DNA of 64,000 nucleotides from Tupaia tana. Lineage: Eukaryota; Chordata; Mammalia; Scandentia; Tupaiidae. This document shows positions 27,508 to 42,000 of this stretch, piece by piece (positions within the stretch are counted from its first letter, which is position 1; each line of letters opens with the position of its first letter). The notes beneath the pieces were generated by a model. The model worked only from the letters and a program-made list of their open reading frames with translations, was not told the DNA's origin and did not search any database. The DNA is taken from positions 100,546,860 to 100,610,859 of the forward strand of contig JAKSZU010000007.1 of NCBI GenBank assembly GCA_026018925.1, read 5' to 3'. Position numbers and translations under genes: made by a program.

Positions 27508-30500
27508 AATTTGCTGTAGAGAACGTGCCCTCCTAGAGAGAGAAAGTGAGAAAGAAAGCTATCAGGTCTGGGACTCGAACCCCTCTGCTATGTCCAAGCA
27601 CTTTTTTCTTTATTTAACAAAGAAACTCCCATCTTTTAATAGTCTTTAAGTATTTTAGTTTACCGAGTGGCTGGCTGTACTGCCCGAGGTTTGGATAATG
27701 ACTCATCTGTGACAACTTGCGAGCATGCTAGTAAGTCATCTGAAACCAGATCTGGCTCAGAGCGGACAACAAAATGCTCGAGTGCCTGGTTCTACTAAAG
27801 GTATTTTTCCAGATAAATGAAAGAATCTCCTGCTTCCTGACTTACTGTAAATATTTAGCAGAATGAAATCTGTCGAATTCCTGAAGTCGTGCTGAGGACT
27901 GGCATGACTTTACTCAAAAGGCTTCTGGATGGCAGGACTGCTGGGAACAACCAAGTCTGTCAAATGGTGAAACCGCATTTTGAGGGGGCTGGTACGAAGT
28001 AACTTTTCAAGCCACAATGACATTTTGAAATAATTTCCAGAACCAAATGTTTATGTAAATTCCCACCAATGGGGAGCTGTTAAAATAGGTTTCAGTATAT
28101 CCACATAAGGGAAGAATGAGGAAGTTCTTTAGTGCTGGTTTGAAAAAAATCTCCAAGACAAATTATCAAATGAAAACAGAATATGTACAAAAATAACTAA
28201 TATGGATCATAGACTTGAATGTAAAAGCTAAAACTGTGAAACTCTCGGAAGAAAACATGGGAGTAAGCCTTTTTGACCTTCTATTTAGCAATGGTTTCTT
28301 AGATATAACACTGAAGCATGAGGAACAGAAGAAAAAATAGGTAAACTGGACTTAACACAAATTTAAAACTTTTGTGCTCCAAAATATAAAATAAATAAAT
28401 AAATAAATAAGAAGATAGCCCTGGGAATGGGAGAAAATATGTGCAAATCATATATCTGATAAGAGATTCGTATCCAAATATATGAAGAACTTTCAAAATT
28501 TAACAGTAAAAAGATAAATCAACCAATTTTAAAATGAGTAAAAGACTTGAATAGACATTTCTCCAAAGAAGACATCCAGGGACCAGCACTTAGTATAATG
28601 GCTACGTCACTGGACTCCCACGTAGTTGACCGCAGTTCGCGTCCTGGACCCGGTGGCTTAAAACTAACGCTGGGCGTGTGTGCGTGCCCAAGATCCCGAG
28701 AGGAGAATGGAGGAGAAGGGATTGCGGCGTGGCCATCCCCCCTGGGGGGTGATTTCTTACTTTCTGTCTGGCTGTCTGGTAAGCACACACACCCTATACC
28801 AAAAACCTCTCAAAAAAAAAAAAAAAAAAGACATCCAAACACCAATAAGCACCTGAAAAGTTGCTAAAACATCACTAGTCCCTAGGGAAATGCATATCAG
28901 AACTACAACGAAATAGCACTTCACACCTACTAAGATGGCTATCATCAAAATGACAGTCGAGGGTAATGGCTGTCACTGGACTCCCACGTAGTCAACTGTG
29001 GTTTGAGCCCCGGACCCGGAGGCTTAAACTCACGCCGGGCACGTGTGCCTCGTGCACAAGATCCCAAGAGGAGAATGGAGAAGGGATTGCAGCATGGCCA
29101 TCCTCCCCCCCCCCCCGGGGGGGGGGGGGCGGATTTCTCGCTTTTTGTTTCTCTGTCTCTGTCTTTCTGGCAAGTGCATGCGCCCTATAGCAAAAAAACT
29201 CTCAAAAAGAAAAAAAAAAGACAGTCGATAACAAATGTTGGAGAGGATGCTGAGAAATTAGAACCCTCTACATTGCTGGTGGAAATGCAAAGTGAAGTAT
29301 GTAGCCTTTGGAACACAGTATGGTAGTTCCTCAAATGGTCAAATAGTTATCATAGAACTCACAAGCACACTCTTTGGTATATATCCAAGGGACAACATGT
29401 CTATCCACTCATGAATGCAAAATCAAAATGTGGTATGGCCATACAAGAGAATATTATTTGGTCACAAAAATAAAATAAATATTGGGGCCGGCAGGTAGTG
29501 TGGTGGTTGAGGGCGCTGAACTCCCACATGGCTGACCACGGTTCAAGTCCTGGACCTGGCAACTTGCTTTCTTATTTTCACTCTCTTACTCTGACCTTCT
29601 CTGGACAAATTAAAATAAAAATGAAATAAATAAATAAAGTTAAAATAAAAAATAATTCTTCAAAACAAAAGAAATATTGATAAATGCTTCATGTTGGATG
29701 AACCTTGGAAACATCATGCTAAGTAAAAAAAAAAACAGATGCAAAAGGCCCCATATTGTTTAACTCCATTTATATAAAATTTCTAGACTAGAGAAACATA
29801 GAGACATAGAGTAGGTTTGCAGGAGGTGGTGGAAGACAGAGTAGGGAGTGAACCCTAACAGATACAGGCTGTCTTACTGGGGAAGTGGGGGTGTTCTAGA
29901 TTAGATAATAGTGATGGCTGTGCTATTCTGTGAATCCCAAAAAAAATCACTGAATTCTACATTTTAAAGGAGCAATTCATAGTATGTGAATTGTATCTCG
30001 ATAAAGCTGATGGTGGGAACCAGCAGTTAGTGTAATGGCTATGTCGCTGGACTCCCACGTAGTCAACCGCAGTTCGCGTCCCGGACCCGGTGGCTTAAAC
30101 TCACGCTGGGCGCGTGTGTGTGCGTGACCAAGATCCTGAGAGGAGAATGGAGGAGGAGGGATTGCGGCATGGCCATCCGCCCTGGGGGGTGATTTCTCTC
30201 TTTCTGTCTCTCTATCTATCTCTGTCTGGCGAGCGCACGCGCCCTATGGCAAAAACCTCTCCAAAAAAAATTAAAAAAAAAAAAAACAACTGTTGTTCAA
30301 AATAAAAAAAAACAAACAAGCTGCAGAACAGTGTATGAGATGCTATCAATTATTTACAGACTTGCTAATATCTCAATAAAATATCTCTAGAGGGATACAC
30401 AGGAAACTAATATTGGCTTCCTCAGCAAGGGAGCTGGGGGATAGGAGAAAAAATTTTAACTATGTACTCTTGTTTTGGCCTTTTTGTTGAAGTTTATTTA

Positions 30501-30811
30501 TTTCATGAGCAAGAGAGAGAGGGAGAGAGCACCCCTAAAAGGATCCTGATGGTGCACTCACCCCCATCTCAGCCAACCTGGGTCATGCGCACACGTGTGC
30601 CTGGCATACACAGCGAGGTCTCCAGAGAACCGAGAACCTTTCCACAGCCTCACAGAGTTTAACCACCGCACCAGAGTTCGGCTCCCTCTTTTCTAACTTT
30701 TGAACTGTTAGTCTAGAACTATCCAAAAATTTTAATTAGAGTAAAATGAAATTAGAAACTTTTTAAAAGAATTATTTCATTTTATTCATTCATTCATTCA
30801 TTTGACCAGAG

Positions 30812-30858
<47 letters not shown>

Positions 30859-32967
30859 AAGCCACTAGGTCTGGGACTCAAACTGTATTCAGCCATGTGG
30901 GAGCTTCCAGCACCTTAACCACCATGCCACCTGCTAGTCCCAAATTAGAAACTTTTAAATAAACTAGTTCCTCCTACTGTTGGACATCATGAGATTCTGT
31001 GGAAAACAATAGGCTTGGGGTTGCAGACGATAATCAGTGCTAAGATCAGGTAGAAGTACAAAAACGGGTGCAGCTGTCTCTACTGCTCAAGTCTGGTTCC
31101 ATCAACTGTTCTTACCTGGCCTTCTAATTATGTATCTCAGTGTCTATTTTGTTTGGAAACCCTCAACTCAGTCAATTTCTCCTATAAAGGACTCAATTCT
31201 CAAACTTGCATAAAAGAAAAAAATCTGAAACAGATTTGCTCTTCCATTTTGGGCCAAACCTACCTCTATCAGATGTCATAAGTTAAAGAAAATTAAGAAT
31301 AAATAGCCCTAGTTTAAGAATAAATGACCCTTAGAAACACCTGTTCAATCTGTTTCCCTCCAAATGGATTACAACTGCCCTCTGAAAGCTATTCTGCGCT
31401 TTTCAACAACTCTGTCACAGAGCTAGCCCAGAAACAGGCTTCTATTATATAATAGGCTGTGAACACTAAATCCAGTCAGTGGTGGCAGAGGGAAATACAT
31501 CCCCCACCCCATGATAAAGAAGCTCTCCCTTCCGTCTGACTCCATACTTTATCACTGACCTGACTGGACAGACCACATTATCTAGGCTTCTGTCAGCTGT
31601 GCATAGACCATTCATGCCCCATTCCCCAACCCCCTCGCTGAGCTGTCCCATGATGCTGTCCGGGTGAGCTAAGACCAAGACCAAGACCAAGACCTTCTTG
31701 GCTACTGGCAGGATAAAGACCTTCAAAGGCTGGCTCCAGATTACCATGCTAGCTGATTTCCCACACTCCTCATCTCACCCCAGAGCCTACATTTCTTTTT
31801 TTTTTTTTTTCTCCCTTTTTTTTGGAGAGGTTTTTGCTACAGGGCACGTGTGCTCGCCAGAAAGACAGAGAGAGACAGAGAGACAGAAAGCGAAAAATCA
31901 CCCCCCAGGGGGGATGGCCACGCCACAATCCCTTCTCCTCCATTTTCCTCTCGAGCTTTTGGTCACACACGTACACGCGCCTGGTGTGAGTTTAAGCCGC
32001 CGGGTCTGGGACTCGAACAGCCGTCAACTACATGGAGTCCAGTGACACAGTCATTACGCTGATCCCAGAGCCTACATTTCTGCCACTAAACTTCAAGCTC
32101 TTTCTCTAGCACAGGATGCTCTTTATAAGCATGCTATGCTTTGTACCTGTTGACAGAAATAACCAACTCTGTAAATATGATAATGTGGTTTATTTCTAAA
32201 CATGAATATGAGTGATTGACTTGGAGAAAGGCAAGCGTGTCTTTCTCCAGGTGCTCAGACATGGGGGTTCCTTTTATTCTGTTTTGAGAACAGAGACAAA
32301 GTTTGGAATTTAGTTTAGTTGAAGTTTTTCCCTTGGTCTGGCCCCAAAAGTTGGGACATTTACAGATGGGTTTTGTAGTTTTTAGGTTGGTGATTGGAAA
32401 AGGAAAGTCTGCTGAGATCAGCAAAAGAAAGTACTTTAACAGAGATAGGGAGGGTCAATTACATCACAAAGATACTAAATCAGGGACAGGATGCAGGAAG
32501 AGTTCTGTTATCAATAGGCCAAAATGGTCTGCTATCGTTGTGGGCATGACTCCCTGACTCCCTTCAGGCTCCCTGGGAAGGATTTTGGAAATAGGAAAAA
32601 GCAGTCAGGCTTCTGTCCTCAGTTCCCCGTTGGCTTCCTACCTGCCACTCTCTCTGAATGCCTTCTCCACCAACCACTCCCTCAGACTGGGACGAGGCCT
32701 ACATTTCCTTCCCTGTAACTTGTGGTCTAATTGTGAACATTTTTTCTGAAGTGTAAATTAATTTATATTTAAAAAGACTTACAGGGCCAGCTCCAAAGCC
32801 TAGTGGTGAAGGGTGCTATATCAAACATGACCAAGTGCAATTCAAATCCCAGCCGTATGGCTTGAAAAACATGCTGGGCACACATGCATGCATGACTGGT
32901 CAAAATCTCCACACAGAAGGGAAATGGAAAAGGGACTGCAACGTGACCATGCCCTGCTAGGAGGGTG

Positions 32968-33024
<57 letters not shown>

Positions 33025-33044
33025 GAGCACATATGTCCTTTGGC

Positions 33045-33079
<35 letters not shown>

Positions 33080-36000
33080 ACAGCCCTGAGGGACCAGCAG
33101 ATGGCGTAATGATTATATCTCTGGACTCCCACGTAGTAGTTGACCATGGTTCGAGCCCCAAACCTAGAAGCTTAAAATTCATGAAGGAGGCATGAATGTT
33201 CCGCCCAAAATCCTGAGACAAGAATGGAGGAGAAGGGATTGCGGTGTGGCCAGCCCCCCCAGGGGGTGATTTCTAGCTTTTTGTTTCTCTGTCTTCCCAG
33301 TGGGCATGCGCACCCCATAGCGAAAATCTCTCTTTTTTTTTTTTTTTAAAAAAAAGAAGCCCCAGACCAGCAGGTGGTGTGGTAGTTAAAGGCACTGGAT
33401 TCCCACATGACCAACTGCAGTTTGAGTCCTAAACCTGGTGGCTTGAAAATCACAACAAATAAATAGGTAAATAAATAAATGTAATGTTTAAAAAAGCCTT
33501 ATAAAAGTACAATATCAAGCATAAATAGGAGATAACACTCATGGTAAGCCCTTTTATGTGCCACCAGGAAATAAAAATGGTGGCCATGACTCTCCAACAA
33601 CTGTAGGCACATTCCATTGTCAGAGAGATTAAATGTGGAAAATCGGCTGCCTTAGAATGAAAGAAATGCAGAAAAGTGCAGACCTGAGGGGAAAACATAG
33701 CCTCCCGGGGTTTGTTTCCCTATCATGCACCTCGACTGTTCCCAGTGTCTCCCAGGCTTTTGGCACTGGAGCTATGGATTTTACTTAAATTTAATTCCAT
33801 CTTCCAATACTTAGCTCAGAACTTAAAACCCAAGATACATTCTCTCTCTCTCTCTCTTTTTCTCTCTCTCCCTCTCCCCCTCCCTCCCTCCCTCCCTCCC
33901 TCCCTCTGGTGAGTGCATGTGCCCTGTAGCAAGGTTTAAAATAACAATAATGATAAAATTACATAAATAATTATTTTTTAAAGTCTTATTTGTTAATTTT
34001 GAAAATAAGAGTTTCTACTTACTAAATATCTGTCTAATGAAGTACAAGACAATGATCAAATCTGGACATCACTTATGCCATAAAACAAAAGCAAACAACA
34101 CGAAGCTCCTCGGCCGGCGACCCAGGAGATAACCAGTACTCGGCCTCAGTGCTGACCACACAGAGAGGTGAAGCCTTTCCAGGGGAGTTCACAGTTTCTT
34201 TACTAAAGCCACCAGAGACAGATGGAGAAGCATTTCCATCAGGGTCCTTGGGCCGCCATCTGCCCTGGATCAGCCAGCCCGGACCATAATCACGTGTGCA
34301 TACCTGGCATGTATGGAGGCCCTTGGGACCTGAACCTCGGACCAGCCCACGTGGGTCCAGCTATCTACTGCCATGTCACAGCCTGGCCCTCATTTTCAGT
34401 TTGTTCTGGTTTTTACCATAGGGTATGTATTTGCTGCAGAGAGAACGGGAAAGTGAGAAATCACCACCTGGAGGGACGGCTGTGCTGCAATCCCTTTCCT
34501 CCACCCTCCTCTCTGGATTTTGGACACCCACACATGCACTCAGCGTGGGGCGGGGGCAGGGTCAAACCGCGGTGCGCCACGTGAGATCCAGTGCCTTAAA
34601 CACTAGGCCACTTGCTGGCCCCTTTCAGAGTTTTAAAAAGATAACACAGGGTGGCTGTGTCCAAGGTTCCCAAAGCACCCTTGAGGGCAGCTGGCTGAAT
34701 CCGCTATTTGTGGTATGAGATTAATGTGACATGGTTTAGTTAGTGCACAGACAAGATTTCCGCCCCATCATATAAACAGTGACAAGCACTTACAACTTTG
34801 CAGTAAGGGACCTGGCTCCATTTCTGAGGTCTGACTGCTGACAGCTTAAGCCGCGCCATCCCTGTCCTGGTAAGAAGGCGTCCTCATAAGCCCTGCTCCG
34901 GGGAAGGTGGATGCCCGCAGGGCACACAGGAGTCCCCCGGTGCACCGTCTCATCACAGCCCAAGTGGCTGCTCCCTTCTCCGCTGGGGCAGGGGCAGCTG
35001 CCTTTTCTCCCACAGGGCCTCACTCCATGAGCAATAAACCACAGCCCTCTGGGCCTGCGCAGTGGGCCATGGTGGCCATGCTGAACCACGTGTTGCAGGG
35101 GCTGGGGGAGGTGGAGGCCCACCTACCTCTGCAGAGCAAGCGCAGCATTTACCGACGGCAGTAAATAGTACTATTTTGATACTATTTTGATTTTACTCCC
35201 AATAGAGATTTATGTAATGAAACAAGTGGACAGAAGTACTCACTCGTTGTTGGAAAAGGCCCACGATAATGATTTTTATTAAGGTCTCTGGAAACCTACA
35301 GGAGGGAAATGGGCAAATAATGCCCATTTGGAGGTTCTTACGGGACTCCTAGGTTTCATTTAGACACTCTCTGATAGATGCCATTTGTCTTAAACATCAA
35401 AAATTGTCCTCCTAGAGTAACTTTTTAACAAGACACCTAGAAAAATTTCCCAAAAAACTATCAGTGTGGCTCTGTGGCGAACTAGGAGAGAGAGGCGACT
35501 TGTGTCACCTCAGAGTTTATTCCAGCAGGTACGCCCTACCTCGTAGGGATATCGGCCAGAGGGAAACGAGTTACTACTCGCCAACAGCTCAGACAGTGCC
35601 TGGCCTACAGTAAGCTCCGCGGGTCCATCTGGTAAAAAAGAAGACACTGCAAGAACATTCAGGTGTATTTCTGCGATGTGGTACTTCTGGGCAATGAAAA
35701 CTGCCTATTGAGACAGACTCAAGCGTCGCCTCCTCTAACGGTTACTGCACCGGCAGCGAGTCCCGGAGCCCGAGCCCAGCCACCCCATGCACAGTCACGC
35801 TGGGCAGTGAGGCCAACGACAGACTGCGATATGACGGGTGCCCACACGATCACCGCGAAGCTGGACGAGTCCTGCCGCCTTCTGAACATGCATTCGCAGC
35901 TGAAGAAGGGAGAGAAACGGAAGCTGCAGGAGAAGAGAGAACGCTCAGAGACAGCTCACAGGCTTCTGCAGACCTCAACAAGCTTCCGAAAACCTTTGCA

Positions 36001-39000
36001 AACATGGCCCCCACACCGACAGGTTTTCATTATAAAGAGGAACGTTCATGGTACATTATCCGCTTATGATCTGCAATAAAAAGCCAGAAACAAACCAAGT
36101 AAACCCATGGGCATATTTCAGAGAGTGACAGCTCAGGAGGGACCTCGGGAGGTCCTTCGGAAGGCGCTGCCATCACGGGGCTGACCCCGAACTGCTGCCC
36201 GAGGCCTCCCCACGGGACAAGATGAAGGTGGAAAGACAGGCACTGATGACCTAGCCTGGCAGGCCTAGGCTAAGGAGGTGTCTGTGCCTTGACTGTAGCA
36301 AAAGACAGTTTCAAAAAATACACGAATTTTGCACAGTGATAATCACCAATGACACATTTCTTGGAAGACGTAAGTGATGCATGCCTGTGTGTCAGCTGCC
36401 TCTCTAAATGGACTCGGCACGTCCGAGGGCACGGGCTGGTCTGTCTTCCGCCTTCCACCCTACGGGCTGCAGCCCCAGTGTCAAGGTCTGCAGTGGTGCT
36501 CAGTGACCGGGGCCTGACCGGCCTCGGGAACATGTGCAAACAGGCCAGAAGCAGGAGACGGGAAGGCTGCCCAGCCCATTCCCCAGAGGGTCCACTCTTC
36601 AACAACTGCTGGTCCCGAGTGGTCTAAGTGAGGAGAGTGGTGCCCAGGGACAAGGGCGACACCGACCAGGATCTGAGCAACGAAAAACAAAGCAGAATGG
36701 CCTGCTTCTTGGAAACGAGAGGTATCTTTTTTTTTAATAGTCTGCCTAGTTACATGAAAGACTTGATGTGGCTTACTATAAATAAATACAACACATGAAA
36801 CATGGAACTAGGACATCTAAGTTAACATAGAAGCTCAGCACGGAGTAGAAGGACAGAATGCAAACATGCACATCTGCCCAGCAGCTACCCAGCATCGGCT
36901 GCAACAGCTTCTCCTGGCCTGCGCCTCGGGGAAATTCCTCAGAGGACCCTACCTGGGGCACCCTGAGGGAAGGGAAGGGGCGTGCCCCCAAGAGCACCCT
37001 ACAGCACTGTCAGAGTAGGCTTTACAAAGCAGACTCTAACAAAAACAAGCTATGACACCAACCACATGATTCAAACACAGCCACAGTATCAGAGCCAAAG
37101 CCAACAGACTGCGTGGCGCTTAGAGCCCTGCCGGCGGCTCGTGGCGCAGCCCGCCCGGCAGGCTTGCGGAGATGTTCTCTGCCCGTGTGGTCTGGGCTCC
37201 ATCAATGGCAGACACACTAAGGGATCAAGGAGCGAGCAGGACAACAGGCTGTGGTAAAAACCCACGCAAAGCGAGCCAGTCAGGTACTGTGGGGGTTAAA
37301 GTGGCTGGGTCCCACACGGAAACTGTGGTTTGAGTCCCAGAGACTTGAAAAACACTCCAGGTGCAGGTGTGTGAACGCCCAAATCCGGAGAGAAGGGAGG
37401 GGTGGGGACTGTGGCTTGATCATTCCCCCTGGTGGGTGCTTTCTCACTTTCCTGCTCTCTCCCCCTCTCTCTGCCAAGCATCCAAGTGCAAAAACAAAAA
37501 CAAACAAAAACCCAAAACCAAAAAAACCTGATGCAAATATCTGCGTTTGCACCTTTTCACCACAGGCAGGTGAGAGGCGAGTCCTAGGAATGCCCCTTGA
37601 AATCAGTAGCAGCACTTTTCTCAGAGCATCATTTGGGACTGCTCCAGGAATAGAGTACAAACAACTGCTCGCAGCCCAACAACTTCCGACCACAGAGCAC
37701 TGGCAAATGACTTTAGCCCAGAAATTTCCAACCAAGATACCTACTGCCTGTCACCAACTGTCTGAGCTACCTAATTTGCAGGGTCCCAGCTGAGGGTGGC
37801 AGAGCGCAGGGTTCCTGTCTGCAGGTCCCAGCTGAGGGTGGCAGAGCGCAGGGTTCCTGTCTGCAGGTCCCAGCTGAGGGTGGCAGGGCGCAGGGTTCCT
37901 GTCTGCAGGTCCCAGCTGAGGGTGGCAGGGCGCAGGGTTCCTGCATGGGAGGGCCCTGCTGAGTCTCCCACCAACCGTGTGGAGCAGCCAGCTGAGGGCA
38001 CAGGGCAGGCTGCCGACTTTGACCCTCCGGAGCCCTGCTAGGGCAGAGGTCACAGGGTGGCAAGACCAGTGGGGCGGTGGGACACAGGAACTGGGGAATC
38101 GAGGCTTTGTGTAAGCCAAGGTGCCAAGCCCCCATGCAAACGCCACTGTCTCGGACTCACAAGATACAAACTGAGATAAAATCATTAAGAATTTTAAGGC
38201 AGGGGCCAGCAGGTGGTGTGGAGGTTAAGGAGGCTGGATACCATGGGGCAGGCAGGTGGCATGGTGGTTAAGGTGCTGGACTCTCACATGGCTGACCGTG
38301 GTTCGAGTCCTAGACCTGGTGGCTTACTTTCTCACTTTCCCTTTCTTTCTCTCTCTCGCTCTCAATGTCCCTCTCTGGTGAAATTTGAAAAAAAAAAATA
38401 ATAAAACAAATAAATTAAATTAAATAAATAATTCTTTAAAAATTTTTTTAAAAAAAGAAGGCTGGATATCTCATGGTGGACTCCATGGTTCAAGTTCTGG
38501 ACCCAGTGGCTTCAAAATCACACTGGGCATGTGTGTGTGTGCAAAAGCCTCAGGAGAATGGAGAAGGGATTATGCCACGGTCATGCCCGCCGGGGGGGTG
38601 GTTTATTATTTTCCCGAGGTCTCTGCACACCAGAACGTGCATGCCATGGTCCTGGCTGGCTGAGACTCAGAGAGACCAAAGTACAGAGACCCTGCTGGGG
38701 CTGTTCCCACCCCTCTCTTCCCTGTCTCCTTTTGTTATGGAGGAAAAAACTAAAAACAAATGAACAAAATCCAACAACACAGAGGATGCCATCACACCGG
38801 AAAATAATCTAATGACGAGAGCTAGCCTGAGTTGGAGACATGAACCTGGGTGGGTCAGAGAGCTTCCGAGGGGCGGACCTGGCAAAGGAGCCAGATGGGA
38901 GCAGAGGATGAGAGGGGGTGGGACCAGAGCCTGAGTGACGGCAGAGCTGTGTGTGGGGGAGGGGAGAGGCGATTCTGGACACATTTTAGGGAGCCGGAGC

Positions 39001-42000
39001 CCAGAAATGTCGCTAATGGGCTTGTGGAGCCAGAGGGTTTCTTCAGAGCAGCCATGCTAGTGCACATTTGTGTTGATGTAACAACGATCTCCAGAGAGGC
39101 AGTTGCTCAACGATCACCTGAGGAGTTGAAGGAGCTGCGGGCTTCCCAGGGGGGACAGCAGGTAAGCACACGAAAGGGACAGAGGGGAGGAGCAGCCAGG
39201 AAGTGACTAACTGAGGACGGGACAGGGGGGCCAGATGACTCCAGAGGTGCTGGCAGGGAGCAGGAGTGGGAAGAAATGCCTCAGGAGATGGGTGTGCCAG
39301 GGAGGGGAGGCTTGCTGGGCCAGGGCTTGCAGGATCACAGGAGCCTCTCGGAGAGAGGACACGCACTCTCCGCTGTGGCCCAGAAACAGGGCTGTTTCCC
39401 GCTCCCGGGGCCTGCTGGCTCCCAGGGCCTGCGCGGGCCTTGCCCACAACAACTGCAGGCTCAGCTTCTATCCTCGGGTCACTCCACGCTGCTGCAGAGC
39501 TTCACGAAGCTGTGATGACCACGTCCAAAGTCAAAGCTGCCCTACTTAAAAACAGCCAACCAGCTTCAACCAAGTGTGGCAACACTCTCCGCACCAGTAG
39601 CGACGCTCGGCAAGCCCGGCTCCTGCCTGCGTGGAGACCTCCCCCCAGCAGGAAAGCCGAGAGAATGGAAGCAGGGAGGAAGAAGGGCTCTGTGTCCGGC
39701 TGTAGTGGGCACCCTGCGCGCCCACCTGCCCGTGCTGGGCTCGAGCTCGCGGACTCCAGGCCCAGGGCTCTGCCCATCTCAGTGGCAGCAGCCTGCGTGC
39801 CTTAAGACCTGGTAGCCACCTGGCCGCTGAGGTAAAGCAAAAGGGGGTACGGCGTTCTGACACATGGAACTTGAACATCGCAGGAATGATACTGGTCACC
39901 TGTGGAGACACCTGACCCTGAACTGCAGGCTGTCTGTCCAGGAAAACTCTCGCCATCGGGTGTCCGAGGGACCTGGCTGCCTCCTCCTATGTGCGCCTGC
40001 CCGCGTGGGGCAGTGCTGCGGGGGGGTGGGGAGAAGGGGACCAGATCAGTGCACCTGCAGTTACAGACCTGCTGGGGGGCGGGTGTCTCGGACCATCACA
40101 CCTTGGTCACTGGAGCCATCAGGTCATTTGATAGCGTAGTCTCTGGGCAATCTCGTGCGATTCACTGATTCTGGCACTAATGACCCGATCTACATAAGCA
40201 TAGAAAGACCCAGTATCTGTCAAGTCTGTAAACTGACACTAAGATCTTTCGAGTATCACGCCCTTGAGAGCTTAGCTTGGTACCTCTTCGCTCGACAAAT
40301 CACTGTCAAACCTGGTGTCGGCTACCGAGGTGAGATGACTAGTCTCCAGACCTTGAGCTCCCAAGTCCTGGGAGGCTGTTCTCTTACCTTCGTTCGCTCC
40401 CTGCTCTAACACTTTCAGTTCCCACTTAATGTTCAACATCGAATGTCTGCTGCTAAACACACATATGCAGTTCATCGAGTTATCTTCCAAACACACTCTA
40501 CGTTCTGGACATTCTAAGTACTGGAGACCCAAGGACGACAAAGACGCAGTGCTGGCACGCGGGAAGACAATCTCATACAGAGATAACTTCAGGTCAAATG
40601 ACAGAAAGGAAGCTTAAGGCACGGTGCTTGGCCTTGCCTGGGGCTCTCTGCCAGATGAGGTTCCACCTGGGAGGTGAAGGCTAACGAGGAGCTAGCCAGG
40701 TAAATAAACAGGGAGAAGAGTGGAAACGCCACACACAGAATCCAGATGTAAGCCAGCAAGTCACGCGGAGACGCTGCAGAAATCAATGTGGTGCAAACAA
40801 GGGGGCGACGGGTGATGAGGCAGGCCATGGGCCAGGCCACAGACGAGGTCTCTCTGAGATAACAGGAGGGCAGACCTAGAGGGGACATGACAAGTATCAG
40901 GGAGCCGTTGAGGATGCTCTGGCAGTAGCCTGTCCTAGAGCAATGGAAAGGAAGAGGCGGTAAACATGGGCAGGGCTCCGGTTAAACCGGCGGGCTGGTG
41001 AGGAAGAGTGGGGGCTGGGACTGAGAGGAAGGTCACGAGGCAGCAGGAAGCATAGAGAGAAAGCAAGCCAGTGGGTTGGAGATGGGCACAGCCTGAGAGG
41101 ACAGACGTGCACCTGAGTTCTGAAGAGTTTGTGCTGCCTCTGGGATTCACGCGGAGATGGCTGAAAGGGAAGGCCTGCAGTCCGGGGCACTAGGACGTAT
41201 CTGGGAGTGACGGTGTATTCAGAATGCTCCCTGACTGTCTTCGTCTCTCAAACACACACTGTGTCAGATGGACAAACTGGGAGGACAGCAACGAGCCGAA
41301 GATGGCCAGGCAGCGAGCTGGGCAGTGGGCTGGCAGCAGAGTCGGAGCAGGCAGCGAGGTGGGCAGAGGGCTAGCAGTGGAGTCCGAGCGGGCAGCGAGG
41401 TAGGCAGAGGGCTGGCAGCGGAGTCCTAGCAGGCAGAGAGCTGGCAGCAGAGCCCGCCAAGGAAAACCCATGCTGAGCCACAGGTAGGACCACACAGAGG
41501 AGGCCAAGAAGGGAGGAGAGTCAGGAGAAAAGAAGGTTCAAGTGACGGACAATGTCAAGGAGAGCGTAAGGTCTAGCAAGACCAGGCCTGGAGCAGGTTA
41601 GCTGATCTGGCAAAGAAGAACACCTTTGCCAAAGTGCCTGAGAGGTGAGAGGGGACAGAAGTCAGAGCCAAGCCCAGACAAGAGCAACCAGTGCTGAGAC
41701 AGAGACCGCAGCAGCCGGCAGGGGCACGGTGGGTAAGGCAGCTGACCCCACACGGCCAACTGTGCAGTTAAAGTCCCAGCTTGAAAACACACCAGGCCCA
41801 CAGGTAGACATGCCCCAAATTCCAAGAGGAGAGAAGGGACTGTGGCATGGTTATGCCCCTTGGGAGGTACTTTGTCACTTTCTCTCTCGCCCTGTCACTC
41901 TCTGGCAAGTATGTGCTCTCTATAGCAAAACAAACAAAACAAGATGGAGACGGCAAAGGACAGCACTGTCGATGACCACAGGAAATCAACTATTTGAGAT

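Larger units (their letters stand above)
28000..30016 (+). mobile_element. LINE-1 3' end (old), split by three SINEs
   Basis: The text resembles the end of ORF2 and the 3'UTR of old mammalian L1 elements (for example GAATATTATTTGGTCACAAA-like and GATGAACCTTGGAAAC-like stretches, then GTGAATTGTATCTCGATAAA). It is interrupted by SINEs at 28578-28829, 28956-29219 and 29485-29668, each with target-site duplications. That shows the L1 was in place first. It has no intact ORF. The left boundary is uncertain. Confidence 0.75.

Noticed and set aside
34907..35164. A frame containing [20 protein letters not shown] as a possible retrocopy
   Set aside because: I could not match it to any protein. The nearby AATAAA and layout suggest an LTR end at best.
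39235..39805. Overlapping long open frames on both strands as a possible gene
   Set aside because: High GC makes stop codons rare. No domain, no conserved motif and no consistent splice sites.
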